Source: Primorskyibacter aestuariivivens | GTDB lineage: Bacteria > Pseudomonadota > Alphaproteobacteria > Rhodobacterales > Rhodobacteraceae | Assembly: GCF_028023675.1 (NCBI RefSeq) | Contig: NZ_JAQIOZ010000006.1 | Location: 264,658 to 328,657, forward strand | Reading direction: 5' to 3' | DNA: 64,000 nt | Part shown: one piece after another, positions 27,521 through 36,515 of the stretch | Layout of the letters: the number at the start of each line of letters is the position of its first letter | Position numbering within the stretch: the first letter of the stretch is position 1 | The notes under the pieces: generated by a model | The model's database searches: none | What the model saw: the letters and a program-made list of their open reading frames with translations, nothing else | What the model was told of the DNA's origin: nothing | Position numbers and translations under genes: made by a program

Positions 27521-28522
27521 ATGGCGAGAGTTTTCACATCGACAGGCGCGATCCTGTTTCTCGCGGTTTTGGCGGGCTGTGGCGATCCATTGTCGGATGT
27601 TCCGAAACTGTCCGAGGTCGAACTTGCACAGGATGCTCCGGTGGCCGAGCTGGCCGCACCCGGGAACGAAGCGGACGCGCCCGTTGCCCGACCGGGGCTC
27701 CTGCGCGGATTGTTGGGCGGTGACAAGTCGCGGGATGCGGATAACATGGCGTTAGAGCCAGCCGAGGCGGCGCCGGAAAGTCCCGCAGAGGCCGAGCCCG
27801 GGGCCGTGGTCGATGCGGAGCCGGATGACGCTGCACCCGCGCCGACCCAACGCGGGTTGTTCGGCTTGTTCCGTGGCAAACCCGCGCCCGTCACGGATCA
27901 AGATGCGGAGACCGAGGTCGCAGCCCTGCCCGAAACCGGGGCCACGCCGGAAACCACGACCGATGCTCCGAAAAAGCGCGGGCTGTTCGGTTTGTCATCT
28001 CCTGGAAAGTCCGGAGAAAGCATAGCCTTGCCGCCGTCCGTCCCGCCCGGAACACTGCTGGGTTTTGGCGTCGTCAAACCGGTCTGCGACCTGCCTCGTG
28101 CCAAACGTGGCAAGGAAACCGGGGCGTTTCCCGAACGTGGCAAGACCTGGCGGCTCTATGATTCCGCGCCCGGCAAGACATCACCGCATCCGTTCTACAT
28201 TACCGGTTTCGAGGATGGCTGCGCGCGCACCTTTACCGCCGCCGTTGCTGTATTTGGATCGCCCGAGATGCATGAATTGCTGCGCTACGGTCTACCCGCC
28301 AAGGTGCAGCCCTATTCCGAAACCGACAAGGTCTATGAAAAGATCAAGCGGCGGATCTGCAAGGTGGGCAAAGGCAAACCCTGTGGCGCGCGGATTGGCC
28401 AGCTCGAGAAAACAACTGTTTTCGTAAGTGCTTATGAGAAGTACGGCAACAATGGCACTTGGTTCAACATGCTCTTGCATGAGGGAGAGATTGCCGCCAC
28501 CGATCTCAAGTCGGGCGGTTAG
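27521..28522 (+). CDS. putative lipoprotein with low-complexity acidic/proline-rich region
   Basis: A 333-residue envelope protein with a clean lipoprotein signal: a hydrophobic segment then LAGC, lipidated Cys20. Residues 30 to about 165 are rich in Ala, Pro and Glu and carry three spaced copies of a short motif (RPGLLRGLLGGDK, QRGLFGLFRGKP, KRGLFGLSSPGK). The C-terminal part (about residues 180-333) is compact with paired cysteines (VCDLPRAKRG, GCARTF, RICKVGKGKPCG) and looks like a folded domain. I do not recognise the family by function. The stop overlaps that of slyX. Confidence 0.75.
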   Translation: MARVFTSTGAILFLAVLAGCGDPLSDVPKLSEVELAQDAPVAELAAPGNEADAPVARPGLLRGLLGGDKSRDADNMALEPAEAAPESPAEAEPGAVVDAEPDDAAPAPTQRGLFGLFRGKPAPVTDQDAETEVAALPETGATPETTTDAPKKRGLFGLSSPGKSGESIALPPSVPPGTLLGFGVVKPVCDLPRAKRGKETGAFPERGKTWRLYDSAPGKTSPHPFYITGFEDGCARTFTAAVAVFGSPEMHELLRYGLPAKVQPYSETDKVYEKIKRRICKVGKGKPCGARIGQLEKTTVFVSAYEKYGNNGTWFNMLLHEGEIAATDLKSGG

Positions 28523-28725
28523 TAATGCGGCGGGCGTTCATCGCCCAGCACCACGCCGCCGGACTGATCCGCTTGTCGTTCCGCCTCGCGCTCCATCAGC
28601 ATCTGCACCCGGCGGGTGAGCAATGCGATCTCGCTGTCCTGCCGTGCGATCACGTCTGACATCTCCTCCATCGCGCGTTGCAGATGGGCGAGTTGTTCTT
28701 CGAGCGTTTCAACCTGTTTCGTCAT
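28519..28725 (-). CDS. slyX: SlyX family protein
   Basis: A 68-residue protein that is almost all coiled coil (VETLEEQLAHLQRAMEEMSDVIARQDSEIALLTRRVQML, residues 5-43) and ends in PPHY, the conserved tail of SlyX. The function is unknown. The ATG at 28725 gives the normal family length; the frame is open further upstream to 28878, but that part is not SlyX-like. It overlaps the lipoprotein gene end by 4 bases, and its promoter would lie in the 106-base gap before hisS. Confidence 0.88.
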   Translation of the reverse strand: MTKQVETLEEQLAHLQRAMEEMSDVIARQDSEIALLTRRVQMLMEREAERQADQSGGVVLGDERPPHY

Positions 28726-28831
28726 GGGGGCAGCGGTAGCCTTATTTCTTCCTCGCGTCGAGGGCGAAGGTTGCCCCTCACCCCGCTTCCCGCTACACCG
28801 CGCGCGACAGTGAAAGAGCCGGAACAGACCC

Positions 28832-30346
28832 ATGGCCAAGCAAAAGAAACAACCCCGCCCCAAGGCGATCACGCCCAAGGGGTTCCGCGACTATTTCGGG
28901 CACGAGGTGACCGAGCGCACCGAGATGCTGCAGACCATCGCCGGGGTCTATCATCGCTATGGATTCGATGCGCTGGAGAGTAGCGCAGTTGAGACGGTCG
29001 AGGCGCTGGGCAAGTTCCTTCCTGATGTGGACCGTCCAAATGAAGGCGTCTTTGCATGGCAGGAGGATGACAGCGATTGGGTGGCGCTGCGCTATGACCT
29101 GACTGCGCCTCTGGCGCGGGTCTATGCGCAGTATCGCAACGACCTGCCCACGCCCTATCGCCGCTATGCGATGGGACCGGTCTGGCGCAACGAGAAACCC
29201 GGCCCGGGGCGGTATCGGCAATTCTATCAATGCGATGCGGATACGGTTGGGGCACCCTCGGTTGCCGCAGATGCCGAGATCTGCGCAATGCTGGCCGACA
29301 CGCTGGAAGCGGTGGGCATTTCCCGAGGTGACTACGTCGTGCGGGTGAACAATCGCAAGGTGCTGAACGGGGTGCTGGAAAACGTCTTTGGGACTATTGA
29401 AGCTGGCGAACAAAACATAGTCAAAAGCAATCCAACCGGCGAAGAAAAAAAACAAGCTGTGCTGCGTACCATCGACAAATTCGACAAGGTCGGCGAGGCG
29501 GGTGTGCGCGAACTCTTGGGCAAGGGGCGGCTTGATCAGTCCGGTGCCTATATCGACGGCGTTGGGTTGAGCGAAGAGCAGGCGGCACCGGTGATCGCCT
29601 TCCTTACGTCGAAAGAGGCGGATGCGGAAGCGACATTGGCGAATTTGCGCCAAGCTGTCGGCGAGAGCGTTGTCGGCGCAGTAGGAGTTCGGGAACTGGA
29701 GCAGATCGCCTCGTTGTTGCTGGCGCAAGGCTACGGCCCCGACCGCATCGTGATTGACCCCTCCGTCGTGCGTGGGCTTGGCTATTACACCGGCCCCGTT
29801 TTCGAGGCCGAACTGACCTTTGAGATCACCGATGAAAAGGGCCGCCCCCGGCAATTCGGCTCCGTCGCGGGCGGCGGGCGCTATGACGATCTGGTCAAGC
29901 GCTTCACCGGACAGGCCGTCCCTGCCACGGGTGTCAGCATTGGCGTGGACCGGCTGCTTGCCGCGCTGCGCGAAAAGGGGCGGATCACCTCGCATGAACA
30001 GGGTCCTGTCGTCGTGACTGTGATGGACCGCGACCGGATGGCGGACTACCAGTCCATGGTGGCCGAGCTGCGCAATGCGGGCATCCGGGCCGAGGTGTAC
30101 CTGGGTAATCCGAAAAACTTCGGCAACCAGCTCAAATATGCCGACAAGCGCAATTCCCCCGTCGCGATCATTCAGGGCAGCGACGAGGCCGAGCGCGGCG
30201 TGGTGCAGATCAAGGACCTGATCCTTGGCGCGCAGATTGCCGAGAACGCGACGCTGGAAGAATGGAAGGAGCGCCCCTCGCAATTCGAAGTGGCGCGGGC
30301 TGACATGATCGCCAAAGTGCGCGAGATCATCGAGGCACATTCCTGA
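28832..30346 (+). CDS. hisS: histidyl-tRNA synthetase
   Basis: A 504-residue class II synthetase, the long form seen in alphaproteobacteria. It has motif 1 region [15 protein letters not shown], motif 2 ([29 protein letters not shown]), histidine-binding motifs ([28 protein letters not shown]) and a C-terminal anticodon-binding domain. Residues about 184-211 (nt 29383-29465) are encoded by unusually AT-rich DNA with an eight-A run, apparently an insertion relative to relatives I recall. The stop overlaps the hisZ start by one base (TGATG), so hisS-hisZ-hisG form an operon. Confidence 0.95.
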   Translation: MAKQKKQPRPKAITPKGFRDYFGHEVTERTEMLQTIAGVYHRYGFDALESSAVETVEALGKFLPDVDRPNEGVFAWQEDDSDWVALRYDLTAPLARVYAQYRNDLPTPYRRYAMGPVWRNEKPGPGRYRQFYQCDADTVGAPSVAADAEICAMLADTLEAVGISRGDYVVRVNNRKVLNGVLENVFGTIEAGEQNIVKSNPTGEEKKQAVLRTIDKFDKVGEAGVRELLGKGRLDQSGAYIDGVGLSEEQAAPVIAFLTSKEADAEATLANLRQAVGESVVGAVGVRELEQIASLLLAQGYGPDRIVIDPSVVRGLGYYTGPVFEAELTFEITDEKGRPRQFGSVAGGGRYDDLVKRFTGQAVPATGVSIGVDRLLAALREKGRITSHEQGPVVVTVMDRDRMADYQSMVAELRNAGIRAEVYLGNPKNFGNQLKYADKRNSPVAIIQGSDEAERGVVQIKDLILGAQIAENATLEEWKERPSQFEVARADMIAKVREIIEAHS

Positions 30347-31434
30347 TGCCGAACCGGGCAGAAATCATCGCCGAGGCCCAGCGCCTGCGCGCGCGCTTCG
30401 AGGCGCAGGGCGCGCAGGTGGTGCAGACGCCGGTGCTGCAATCCGCCGAGACGCTCCTCGACCTTTATGGCGAGGATATCCGCGGGCGCGCCTATGTCAC
30501 AGCCGATCCGCTGCATGGCGAACAGATGCTGCGCCCCGATTTTACCGTGCCGGTGGTGCAGATGCATATGGCAGAGGGTGCCGAGCCTGCACGCTACACC
30601 TATTCTGGCGCGGTATTCCGGCGGCAAGAGGAAAATCCCGAGCGCGACAGCGAGTATCTGCAGGTCGGATACGAGCTGTTTGACCGCGCCGACCCTGCCG
30701 CCTGCGAAGCCGAGGTGTTCACCGAAATTTCGGCGGCGCTTGAGGGGCTGAGCCTGCGCGCGGCAACTGGCGATATCGGGTTGCTGATGGCCGCCGTGGA
30801 CGGGTTGGAGACAACGGAGCGGCGCAAAGCGGCGCTGCGGCGGCACATCTGGCGTCCGCGTCGGTTCCGCGCGCTGCTCGACCGTTTTTCGGGCCGCGTG
30901 CCGGTTCCCGCCAGTCGCGCGGCGCTGTTGGCGGCCAAAACGCCCATGACGCATGATATTCCGCATGTTGGCCTGCGTGGCGAGGCCGAGATTGCCGCGC
31001 GGATCGACGCGCTGCGCGAAGATGCATCCGCGGCCCCATTGTCCGGTAGGCAGGTCGATCTGATCGAAGCGTTGCTCAATGTGCGCGAGACCCTGCCCTT
31101 TGCCCTCGAACAATTGCGCGACATCGCGGTCGACCTGCCGTCGATCCAGGCCGCGGTTGATGGGCTGGCCGCCCGCTGTGACGCACTGTCGGCGCGCGGT
31201 GTCGATATCGAAACACTGGAATTCGAGGGCAGCTATGGTCGCACCTCGATGGAGTATTACGACGGGTTCGTTTTCGGCCTCTATGCCGAGGGTCGGCCTG
31301 ACCTGCCCCCGGTGGCCACGGGCGGTCGATACGATGCGCTGACCGCCGCGCTGGGCGGTGGCACGGGCATCCCGGCGGTGGGCGCGGTGATCCGTCCGGG
31401 GCTGGTGCTGCGCCTCAGGGAGGGCCGGGGATGA
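30346..31434 (+). CDS. hisZ: ATP phosphoribosyltransferase regulatory subunit
   Basis: A 362-residue paralogue of histidyl-tRNA synthetase (class II fold: LRPDFTVPVVQMHM, YSGAVFRRQEENPERDSEYLQVGYELF, GGRYDAL) without the anticodon-binding domain. HisZ binds short-form HisG and gives it histidine feedback control. It lies between hisS and hisG with overlaps of 1 and 4 bases, which supports coupled translation and a complex. Confidence 0.95.
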   Translation: MPNRAEIIAEAQRLRARFEAQGAQVVQTPVLQSAETLLDLYGEDIRGRAYVTADPLHGEQMLRPDFTVPVVQMHMAEGAEPARYTYSGAVFRRQEENPERDSEYLQVGYELFDRADPAACEAEVFTEISAALEGLSLRAATGDIGLLMAAVDGLETTERRKAALRRHIWRPRRFRALLDRFSGRVPVPASRAALLAAKTPMTHDIPHVGLRGEAEIAARIDALREDASAAPLSGRQVDLIEALLNVRETLPFALEQLRDIAVDLPSIQAAVDGLAARCDALSARGVDIETLEFEGSYGRTSMEYYDGFVFGLYAEGRPDLPPVATGGRYDALTAALGGGTGIPAVGAVIRPGLVLRLREGRG

Positions 31435-32120
31435 CGATCAAGCTGGGTGTGCCGTCCAAGGGGCGGTTGATGGAAAAGACCTTTGACTGGTTCGGCGCGC
31501 GTGGTGTGATGCTGGAGCGGACCGGGTCGGACCGCGAATATGCCGGGGCAGTTTCCGGTGTGGAGGGCGTCGAACTTGTGTTGCTGTCCGCCGGAGAAAT
31601 CCCGCGTGAGCTGGCCGCCGGGCGCATTCATCTGGGCGTGACGGGAACCGACCTTATTCAGGAAAAGCTGGCCCATTGGGATCAGCAGGTCGAGCCGGTG
31701 GCCGAGCTTGGCTTTGGGCATGCCGATCTGATCATCGCGGTGCCCGCCTGCTGGGTGGATGTGGACACGCTGGATGATCTGGATGCGGCGGCGGCAGCGT
31801 TTCGCACCACGCATGGCTTCCGGATGCGGATAGCCACCAAATACCACCGGTTGGTGCGTGACTTCCTGCGCGACAGCGGTGTTGCGGATTATCAGCTGGT
31901 GGACAGCCAGGGCGCAACCGAGGGCACGGTCAAGAACCTGACCGCCGAGGCGATTGCCGACATCACCTCGACCGGTGAGACACTGCGCGCCAATCACCTC
32001 AAGATCCTGTCTGACGGGTTGGTGCTCAAGTCTCAGGCCACGCTATGGCGCAGCCGGGTGACGGCGCTGTCCGGTGCTGAACGGGCCGCGATGAAGGCGC
32101 TTCTGGCCAAGGTGGGTTGA
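31431..32120 (+). CDS. hisG: ATP phosphoribosyltransferase, short form
   Basis: The 229-residue catalytic subunit for the first committed step of histidine synthesis, joining ATP and phosphoribosyl pyrophosphate. It starts KLGVPSKGRLMEKT and has the PRPP loop DSQGATEGTVKNLTAEAIAD. The length shows the short form that lacks the C-terminal ACT-like domain and needs HisZ, which is adjacent. Its stop lies within an 18-base perfect palindrome at 32115-32132. Confidence 0.96.
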   Translation: MTIKLGVPSKGRLMEKTFDWFGARGVMLERTGSDREYAGAVSGVEGVELVLLSAGEIPRELAAGRIHLGVTGTDLIQEKLAHWDQQVEPVAELGFGHADLIIAVPACWVDVDTLDDLDAAAAAFRTTHGFRMRIATKYHRLVRDFLRDSGVADYQLVDSQGATEGTVKNLTAEAIADITSTGETLRANHLKILSDGLVLKSQATLWRSRVTALSGAERAAMKALLAKVG

Positions 32121-32132
32121 GGCGCCTCAACC
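32115..32132. repeat. 18-base palindrome holding both stop codons of convergent genes
   Basis: GGTTGAGG-CG-CCTCAACC is a perfect inverted repeat. It contains the hisG TGA (32118-32120) and, on the minus strand, the TGA of the ClpP-like gene (32127-32129). There is no T tract, so termination by it is uncertain. Confidence 0.6.
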
Positions 32133-33572
32133 GGTCTCCAGAAAGCAGAACGTATTTCCGGAGCTGCGGTTGAGCCAGCATGTCCCGTCGGGCACAGGCG
32201 GGGTTTCCCAGTCATAGACCTCTGTCGCGTCAGAGCCGTTCACGAATGTGTCGACGCTGCCATTCGCGTTGAGCACGGTCAGAACGGATGTCTTTGATCC
32301 CGATGGCCAGGTGAAAACCCGGTCAGAGCGGGTGTTTAGATCGGACGACGTGACCTCAAAGTGGTGCAGGGCGCAGGTCTCAGTGTCGCGTTGCTCCTGT
32401 CCGCGCCAGACGGAACAGGTGCCCGAGACGCGCCGGTCCTTGTCCGGCGGGGTCAACTCGGTGACCGAACGGAATTCGATCTCGTCGTCGCGTTCGCGGG
32501 CAATGTCGTCCAGCCGCAGGCGATTGTCATAGAACATGGCGGGCATGACCCCTTTTGCCGCCCCGTCGCCCCAGCCAATCGTGCCATTGGGGTAGGGCCA
32601 GGCCCAGCCGGGTGCCACGGGCGTGTCGAAGGCTTGCGGGGCCTCGGTCGGCAGGGACAGTGTACAGCTATGCATCGCGCCTTCGTCGCCGTAGCCGGAT
32701 ATGGTGTAGGCCGGGCCGTCAGCTGTGTCGAACTTTTGCGGTCCGTAGCCATAGCGCGGTTTCTCGAACTCGCTCCAGTATTCCCAGATCGGTTTGAAAC
32801 TGGGATCGACCCCCACCTGATAGGCGTAATCCTTGGTGCAGGCATTCGCTGCGGCCAGTGGTGTCACATCCGGTGGGTAGTAGGTGCCCACCACCGGAAA
32901 GCCCCATTGCCCCGCATCGAAAAGCGTTTCGACAAAACGCATCTCAGACGGAGGCGTTGTCAGGATCGTGTTGAGAATGCTGTCAGAGAGGGTCCAGATG
33001 CGTTTGCGCGCGCTGATTTCACCAAGCCCCGCAATCGCGATCCGATAGGCTTTTTCCACCGCAGCCTTGGAATATTGCTCGTCCGGTACGGCGAGTGACG
33101 GGGCGTGAAACCCCAGCCGTGCGGTGGCGTGCAAGATCCGGTTCGGGCGGGTGTCGCCGTCGCCTGTCAACAACTCGGTGCCCGCAAGGAACAGCACCGC
33201 ACAGGCGGATTGACAGGAGGCATCGCGGGCCACGGCTGTCCCGAGCTGTTCGGAATAGAGAATGTCTCCCATCCGGATCGCCTCGGTCAGGCTGCCACCG
33301 GGGCTGTCGAGGCAGAGGCGCTGCGTGCCGAAGGTTGTGAAGACCGGTTCGACATCAGACAACCCAAGCTCCTTGCGTTCGATGGCTTCGGCGTTGGCGC
33401 GCAATTCGGCGACAAGCGTTTCCAACGCCTGTGCATCGCCGCTTTCGATCGGACCGGTAAGGGTTGCGATGCAGTGCATGTAGCCGTCGCCGCCCTTTTC
33501 CAGCGTCGCGGCTGCTGCTGTGCCGGATATGAGGGCAAGGCCGATCACGAGGGTTGTGGTCAAATTGAGCAT
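32127..33572 (-). CDS. periplasmic ClpP/crotonase-fold protein of unknown function
   Basis: A 481-residue exported protein with signal peptide (residues 1 to about 21, ending TAAAA). Residues about 75-130 hold a ClpP-like core: RLCLDSPGGSLTEAIRMG, corresponding to the oxyanion-hole strand of serine peptidases such as ClpP and SppA, then CQSACAVLFLAG with a serine at the nucleophile position. It resembles the periplasmic COG3904 group. The C-terminal half is rich in Trp, Tyr and Cys (GTCSVWRGQEQRDTETC, GTCWLNRSSGNTFC) and looks disulfide-bonded. Protease activity is possible but unproven. It is convergent with hisG. Confidence 0.65.
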   Translation of the reverse strand: MLNLTTTLVIGLALISGTAAAATLEKGGDGYMHCIATLTGPIESGDAQALETLVAELRANAEAIERKELGLSDVEPVFTTFGTQRLCLDSPGGSLTEAIRMGDILYSEQLGTAVARDASCQSACAVLFLAGTELLTGDGDTRPNRILHATARLGFHAPSLAVPDEQYSKAAVEKAYRIAIAGLGEISARKRIWTLSDSILNTILTTPPSEMRFVETLFDAGQWGFPVVGTYYPPDVTPLAAANACTKDYAYQVGVDPSFKPIWEYWSEFEKPRYGYGPQKFDTADGPAYTISGYGDEGAMHSCTLSLPTEAPQAFDTPVAPGWAWPYPNGTIGWGDGAAKGVMPAMFYDNRLRLDDIARERDDEIEFRSVTELTPPDKDRRVSGTCSVWRGQEQRDTETCALHHFEVTSSDLNTRSDRVFTWPSGSKTSVLTVLNANGSVDTFVNGSDATEVYDWETPPVPDGTCWLNRSSGNTFCFLETG

Positions 33573-33771
33573 CGCATTCTTCCAACAGCCTGAATTCCTT
33601 GATCAGACTAAGCCGGGACCAAGGGCCGGGACAAGCGCGCCGGGCAGGGAAATGTCGCAGGCTGAATGCTGCCAATCGGCGCGGCTGGCTGTATCATCTG
33701 GCGATTTCCCACAGGACGCAGGCCCTTGGGGTGGCCAGACTCGCCGCAGGTATCAGAAATTGAGGTGAGCC

Positions 33772-34308
33772 ATGCTGATGCGCTCTGTGGTCCTTGCTGT
33801 CTTCGCCTGCTTTGCCGGTGCCGCCCTGCTGGCCGATCTAGTCTACAAGGTCGGGCATGTGGCCGCTGACGATGTGTTGAATGTGCGACAAGGTCCATCC
33901 GTTGATTTCGACATCCTCATGGGGCTGCCGCCGGGATATCGCGGCGTGCAGAAACTGGTTTGTGTGCTTGTCAAACCCGATCCGCACGGTGCAGCACCGT
34001 CGCAAATGCCGGAATGGTGCATGATCGCGGATCATGGCGGCATGTTGGGATGGGTCAACGCGCGGTATTTGGTTGTTGATACTGCGCCGCCTGCGCGCCT
34101 GCGGCTTGTGGCAGGGTACAGGTCCTACGACGATGCCTGTCAGCTTGTCGGCGAAAGTGAAGCGGTTGCGGATTATCTTGATCACTCTGCCGATCTTGTC
34201 GCCTGCCCGAAAGAGCATCCAGGAATAGTTGAGCTGCAACAGGAAATGGGCGCACAGCCTGTGACGGAGCTTGACGGCTATGTGTTGCTGAGCATCCCAA
34301 GAGGATAA
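33772..34308 (+). CDS. exported SH3-domain protein
   Basis: A 178-residue protein with an N-terminal hydrophobic signal (MLMRSVVLAVFACFAGAALLA). A bacterial SH3 (SH3b) domain follows at about residues 30-105: DDVLNVRQGPSVDFDILMGLPPG, then WCMIADHGGMLGWVNARYL. SH3b domains often bind peptidoglycan or other wall components. The C-terminal part (residues 115-178) is not recognised. It lies alone between two minus-strand genes. Confidence 0.8.
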   Translation: MLMRSVVLAVFACFAGAALLADLVYKVGHVAADDVLNVRQGPSVDFDILMGLPPGYRGVQKLVCVLVKPDPHGAAPSQMPEWCMIADHGGMLGWVNARYLVVDTAPPARLRLVAGYRSYDDACQLVGESEAVADYLDHSADLVACPKEHPGIVELQQEMGAQPVTELDGYVLLSIPRG

Positions 34309-34352
34309 GCGGGACGCAGTAACACCGCCCCGCCTGCAGGCCCAACGGGTGA

Positions 34353-35336
34353 TCAGCCCACCTTCAGAACGATCTTTCCAATATGCCCGCTGCTTTCCAT
34401 GCGGGCGTGGGCCTGTGCCGCATCCTCGAGCGCGAATTCCGAATCCATGACAGGGCCGATCTTGCCAGTATCCAGCAGGGGCCAGACCTCTTGGCGCAGG
34501 GCGGTTGCGATGCGGGCCTTGGCCAGGTCGGATTGGGGTCGCAGGGTCGAACCGGTGATGGTCAGCCGCCGCATCATCAACGGCGCGAAATTTACTTCGA
34601 CCTTGGGGCCTTGCAGAAAAGCGATCTGAACCAGCCGACCGTCTTCGGCCAGCGATTTGAGGTTGCGCAGGATGTAATCGCCGCCCACCATGTCGAGGAT
34701 CAGCTCAGCCCCGCCTTCGGCCTTGAGCACGTCCACGAAATCCTCGTCGCGGTAGTTGATTGCGCGTTCCGCGCCCAGTTCCACGCATTTGGCGCATTTC
34801 TCATCGGACCCTGCCGTGGCAAACACGCGGGCGCCGAAGTGGCTGGCCAATTGGATCGCTGTCGTGCCAATGCCACTGGAGCCGCCATGCACCAGAAAGC
34901 GTTCGCCCGCCTGTAATGCGCCGCGCTGAAAGACATTCGACCAGACGGTGAAATAGGTCTCGGGCAAACAGGCCGCTTCGCGCAGGCCCATGCCCACGGG
35001 GATCGGAAGGCAGTGGGCCGCCGGGGTGGCCACATATTCCGCATAACCGCCGCCGGGCAGCAGGGCACAGACCTGATCGCCCAGTGCCCAGTCCGACACA
35101 CCGTCGCCAAGCGCCACAATCTCGCCCGAGGCCTCCAGCCCCGGCAGATCGCTGGCGGTGGGGGGCGGGGCATAGCTTCCGGCGCGCTGCAACGCATCGG
35201 GGCGGTTCACCCCGGCATAGGCCACCTTGATCACCACCTCGCCGTGGCGCGGTGTGGGAACGGGCCGTTCAGTCAGTTGAAGAACATCCGGACCACCCGG
35301 TTCAGTGATCTCGACGGCCTGCATCATCTGGGTCAT
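34353..35336 (-). CDS. NAD(P)H-quinone oxidoreductase (zinc-independent MDR family)
   Basis: A 327-residue member of the quinone oxidoreductase branch (PIG3/Qor-like) of the medium-chain dehydrogenase family. It has VAYAGVNRPDALQRAG near the N-terminus, a proline-rich PGLEASGEI block and the cofactor loop HGGSSGIGTTAIQLASHFGARVF. Zinc-binding cysteines are absent. It probably reduces quinones or enals with NADPH. It is 3 bases downstream of the COQ9-family gene, so both belong to one unit; the link to ubiquinone is suggestive only. Confidence 0.9.
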   Translation of the reverse strand: MTQMMQAVEITEPGGPDVLQLTERPVPTPRHGEVVIKVAYAGVNRPDALQRAGSYAPPPTASDLPGLEASGEIVALGDGVSDWALGDQVCALLPGGGYAEYVATPAAHCLPIPVGMGLREAACLPETYFTVWSNVFQRGALQAGERFLVHGGSSGIGTTAIQLASHFGARVFATAGSDEKCAKCVELGAERAINYRDEDFVDVLKAEGGAELILDMVGGDYILRNLKSLAEDGRLVQIAFLQGPKVEVNFAPLMMRRLTITGSTLRPQSDLAKARIATALRQEVWPLLDTGKIGPVMDSEFALEDAAQAHARMESSGHIGKIVLKVG

Positions 35337-35339
35337 GTC

Positions 35340-36050
35340 TTATCCTTGGGATTGGTCGTTTTGAGGGCTGCGCCACATGCCGGGCAGATCATCAAGATCG
35401 GGCGTGCGCATCGGGGCCTTGACCTGCGACAACAGCCAATTGGGGCCAGCCATGAGTTTGGACAGCACGGGATTATTATTGACCTGCGCTTTCACCTTTT
35501 CAAAGCGCATCACGTCTTCGATCCGGCGGTCGAGAAAGTCCCAGGTCGCCTGATGGTCCAGAGAATCATCGCCCAGCCAAAAGAGAAGGGTCGAGCTGTA
35601 GACCCCGCTGAGCGTGGCGCGTTTGGTGTACCAGTTCACATCGGTGGATGTGTCGCCAAGTGCGGTCCAGATCACATCACAGGTCTGCCAGATCGCGCGG
35701 GCCCCGTCCGCGGCGTGATGGGGCAGCGCAAAGAGCGTTGTGCCGCGACGCACGACCTCCTTGTCATCAGCCACCTCCAGACGGGTGCGCACGGCAAAGG
35801 CGATGCGGTCGCGAAAGCGCATTTCGCCGAGGTCGGCGGCTTTGAGCCGCGCCACCATCAAGGCGTCGCCGCGTTGGTGAAAGGCCAGCGCCAGATCCAC
35901 GGCACCGCGCGGGCACAGTGCGCGCGCTACGGTTTCATCGACGCCGGAATCAGAGACCGCTGCGCGAAATGTAGCATCGCTCCAGCCGTCAAAGGGCACG
36001 TGCAAAAGAGCGGCGTCGAGGAGTCTCTGCTTGGGATCTGCGGCTGTCAT
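35340..36050 (-). CDS. COQ9 family protein
   Basis: A 236-residue protein of the COQ9 family, which in eukaryotes and alphaproteobacteria supports the hydroxylation steps of ubiquinone synthesis and binds isoprenoid lipids. The N-terminal TetR-like helical part (LLDAALLHVPFDGWSDATFRAAVSDSG) and the lipid-binding part (DVNWYTKRATLSGVYSSTLLFWLGD, then the WDFLDRRIEDVMRFEK helix) are clear. It is divergent from rpsU across 168 bases. Confidence 0.92.
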   Translation of the reverse strand: MTAADPKQRLLDAALLHVPFDGWSDATFRAAVSDSGVDETVARALCPRGAVDLALAFHQRGDALMVARLKAADLGEMRFRDRIAFAVRTRLEVADDKEVVRRGTTLFALPHHAADGARAIWQTCDVIWTALGDTSTDVNWYTKRATLSGVYSSTLLFWLGDDSLDHQATWDFLDRRIEDVMRFEKVKAQVNNNPVLSKLMAGPNWLLSQVKAPMRTPDLDDLPGMWRSPQNDQSQG

Positions 36051-36204
36051 GATCTGTCCTTTCGGAGCGCGTTGGCATTATCCTAAAGCGTTTCAGGGAC
36101 AGGGTGAAACCGATTTCCCGGCCCATGAAAGCCTGTAGACAAGTAGGGCGGCCTTTGCTATATGGCCACCTCCTGCAATTTCCTTGCAACTCAAACTTAG
36201 AAAG

Positions 36205-36218
36205 GTGGTGAAAACCAC
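36205..36218 (+). promoter_or_regulatory. small hairpin at the rpsU ribosome binding site
   Basis: GTGGT-GAAA-ACCAC (36205-36218) is a five-base-pair hairpin with a GNRA-type loop lying directly between the AAAGG ribosome binding site (36201-36205) and the rpsU ATG at 36219. Folding would bring the purine-rich site to the start codon, or hide it if a ligand stabilised the stem. Confidence 0.5.
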
Positions 36219-36425
36219 ATGCAGGTTAGTGTTCGCGACAACAATGTCGAACAGGCGCTCCGTGCCCTGAAGAAAAAGCTGCAGCGTGAAGGTGTCTTCC
36301 GTGAAATGAAGCTCAAGCAACATTTCGAGAAGCCGTCCGAGAAAAAAGCGCGCGAGAAAGCTGAAGCGATCCGCCGTGCCCGTAAACTGGCACGCAAGAA
36401 AGCCCAGCGCGAAGGTTTGCTCTAA
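36219..36425 (+). CDS. rpsU: 30S ribosomal protein S21
   Basis: A 68-residue basic protein starting [25 protein letters not shown] and rich in Arg/Lys at the C-terminus, as in S21. S21 is added late in small-subunit assembly and aids initiation. It is a single gene with a short structured leader and a terminator at 36461-36486. Downstream dnaG/rpoD, its partners in gammaproteobacteria, are absent, as is normal for this group. Confidence 0.97.
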   Translation: MQVSVRDNNVEQALRALKKKLQREGVFREMKLKQHFEKPSEKKAREKAEAIRRARKLARKKAQREGLL

Positions 36426-36460
36426 GCACCACCTTCCAGCTTTGGACACAAGTTTTGACG

Positions 36461-36495
36461 ACCCCCGCGGCATCCGCTTCGGGGGTTTGTCTTTT
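36461..36495 (+). terminator. intrinsic terminator after rpsU
   Basis: Stem ACCCCCG (36461-36467) with CGGGGGT (36480-36486), a 12-base loop that may pair further, then TTGTCTTTTT. It lies 35 bases after the rpsU stop. Confidence 0.75.
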
Positions 36496-36515
36496 TCGCA
36501 GGCATGAGCACAACA

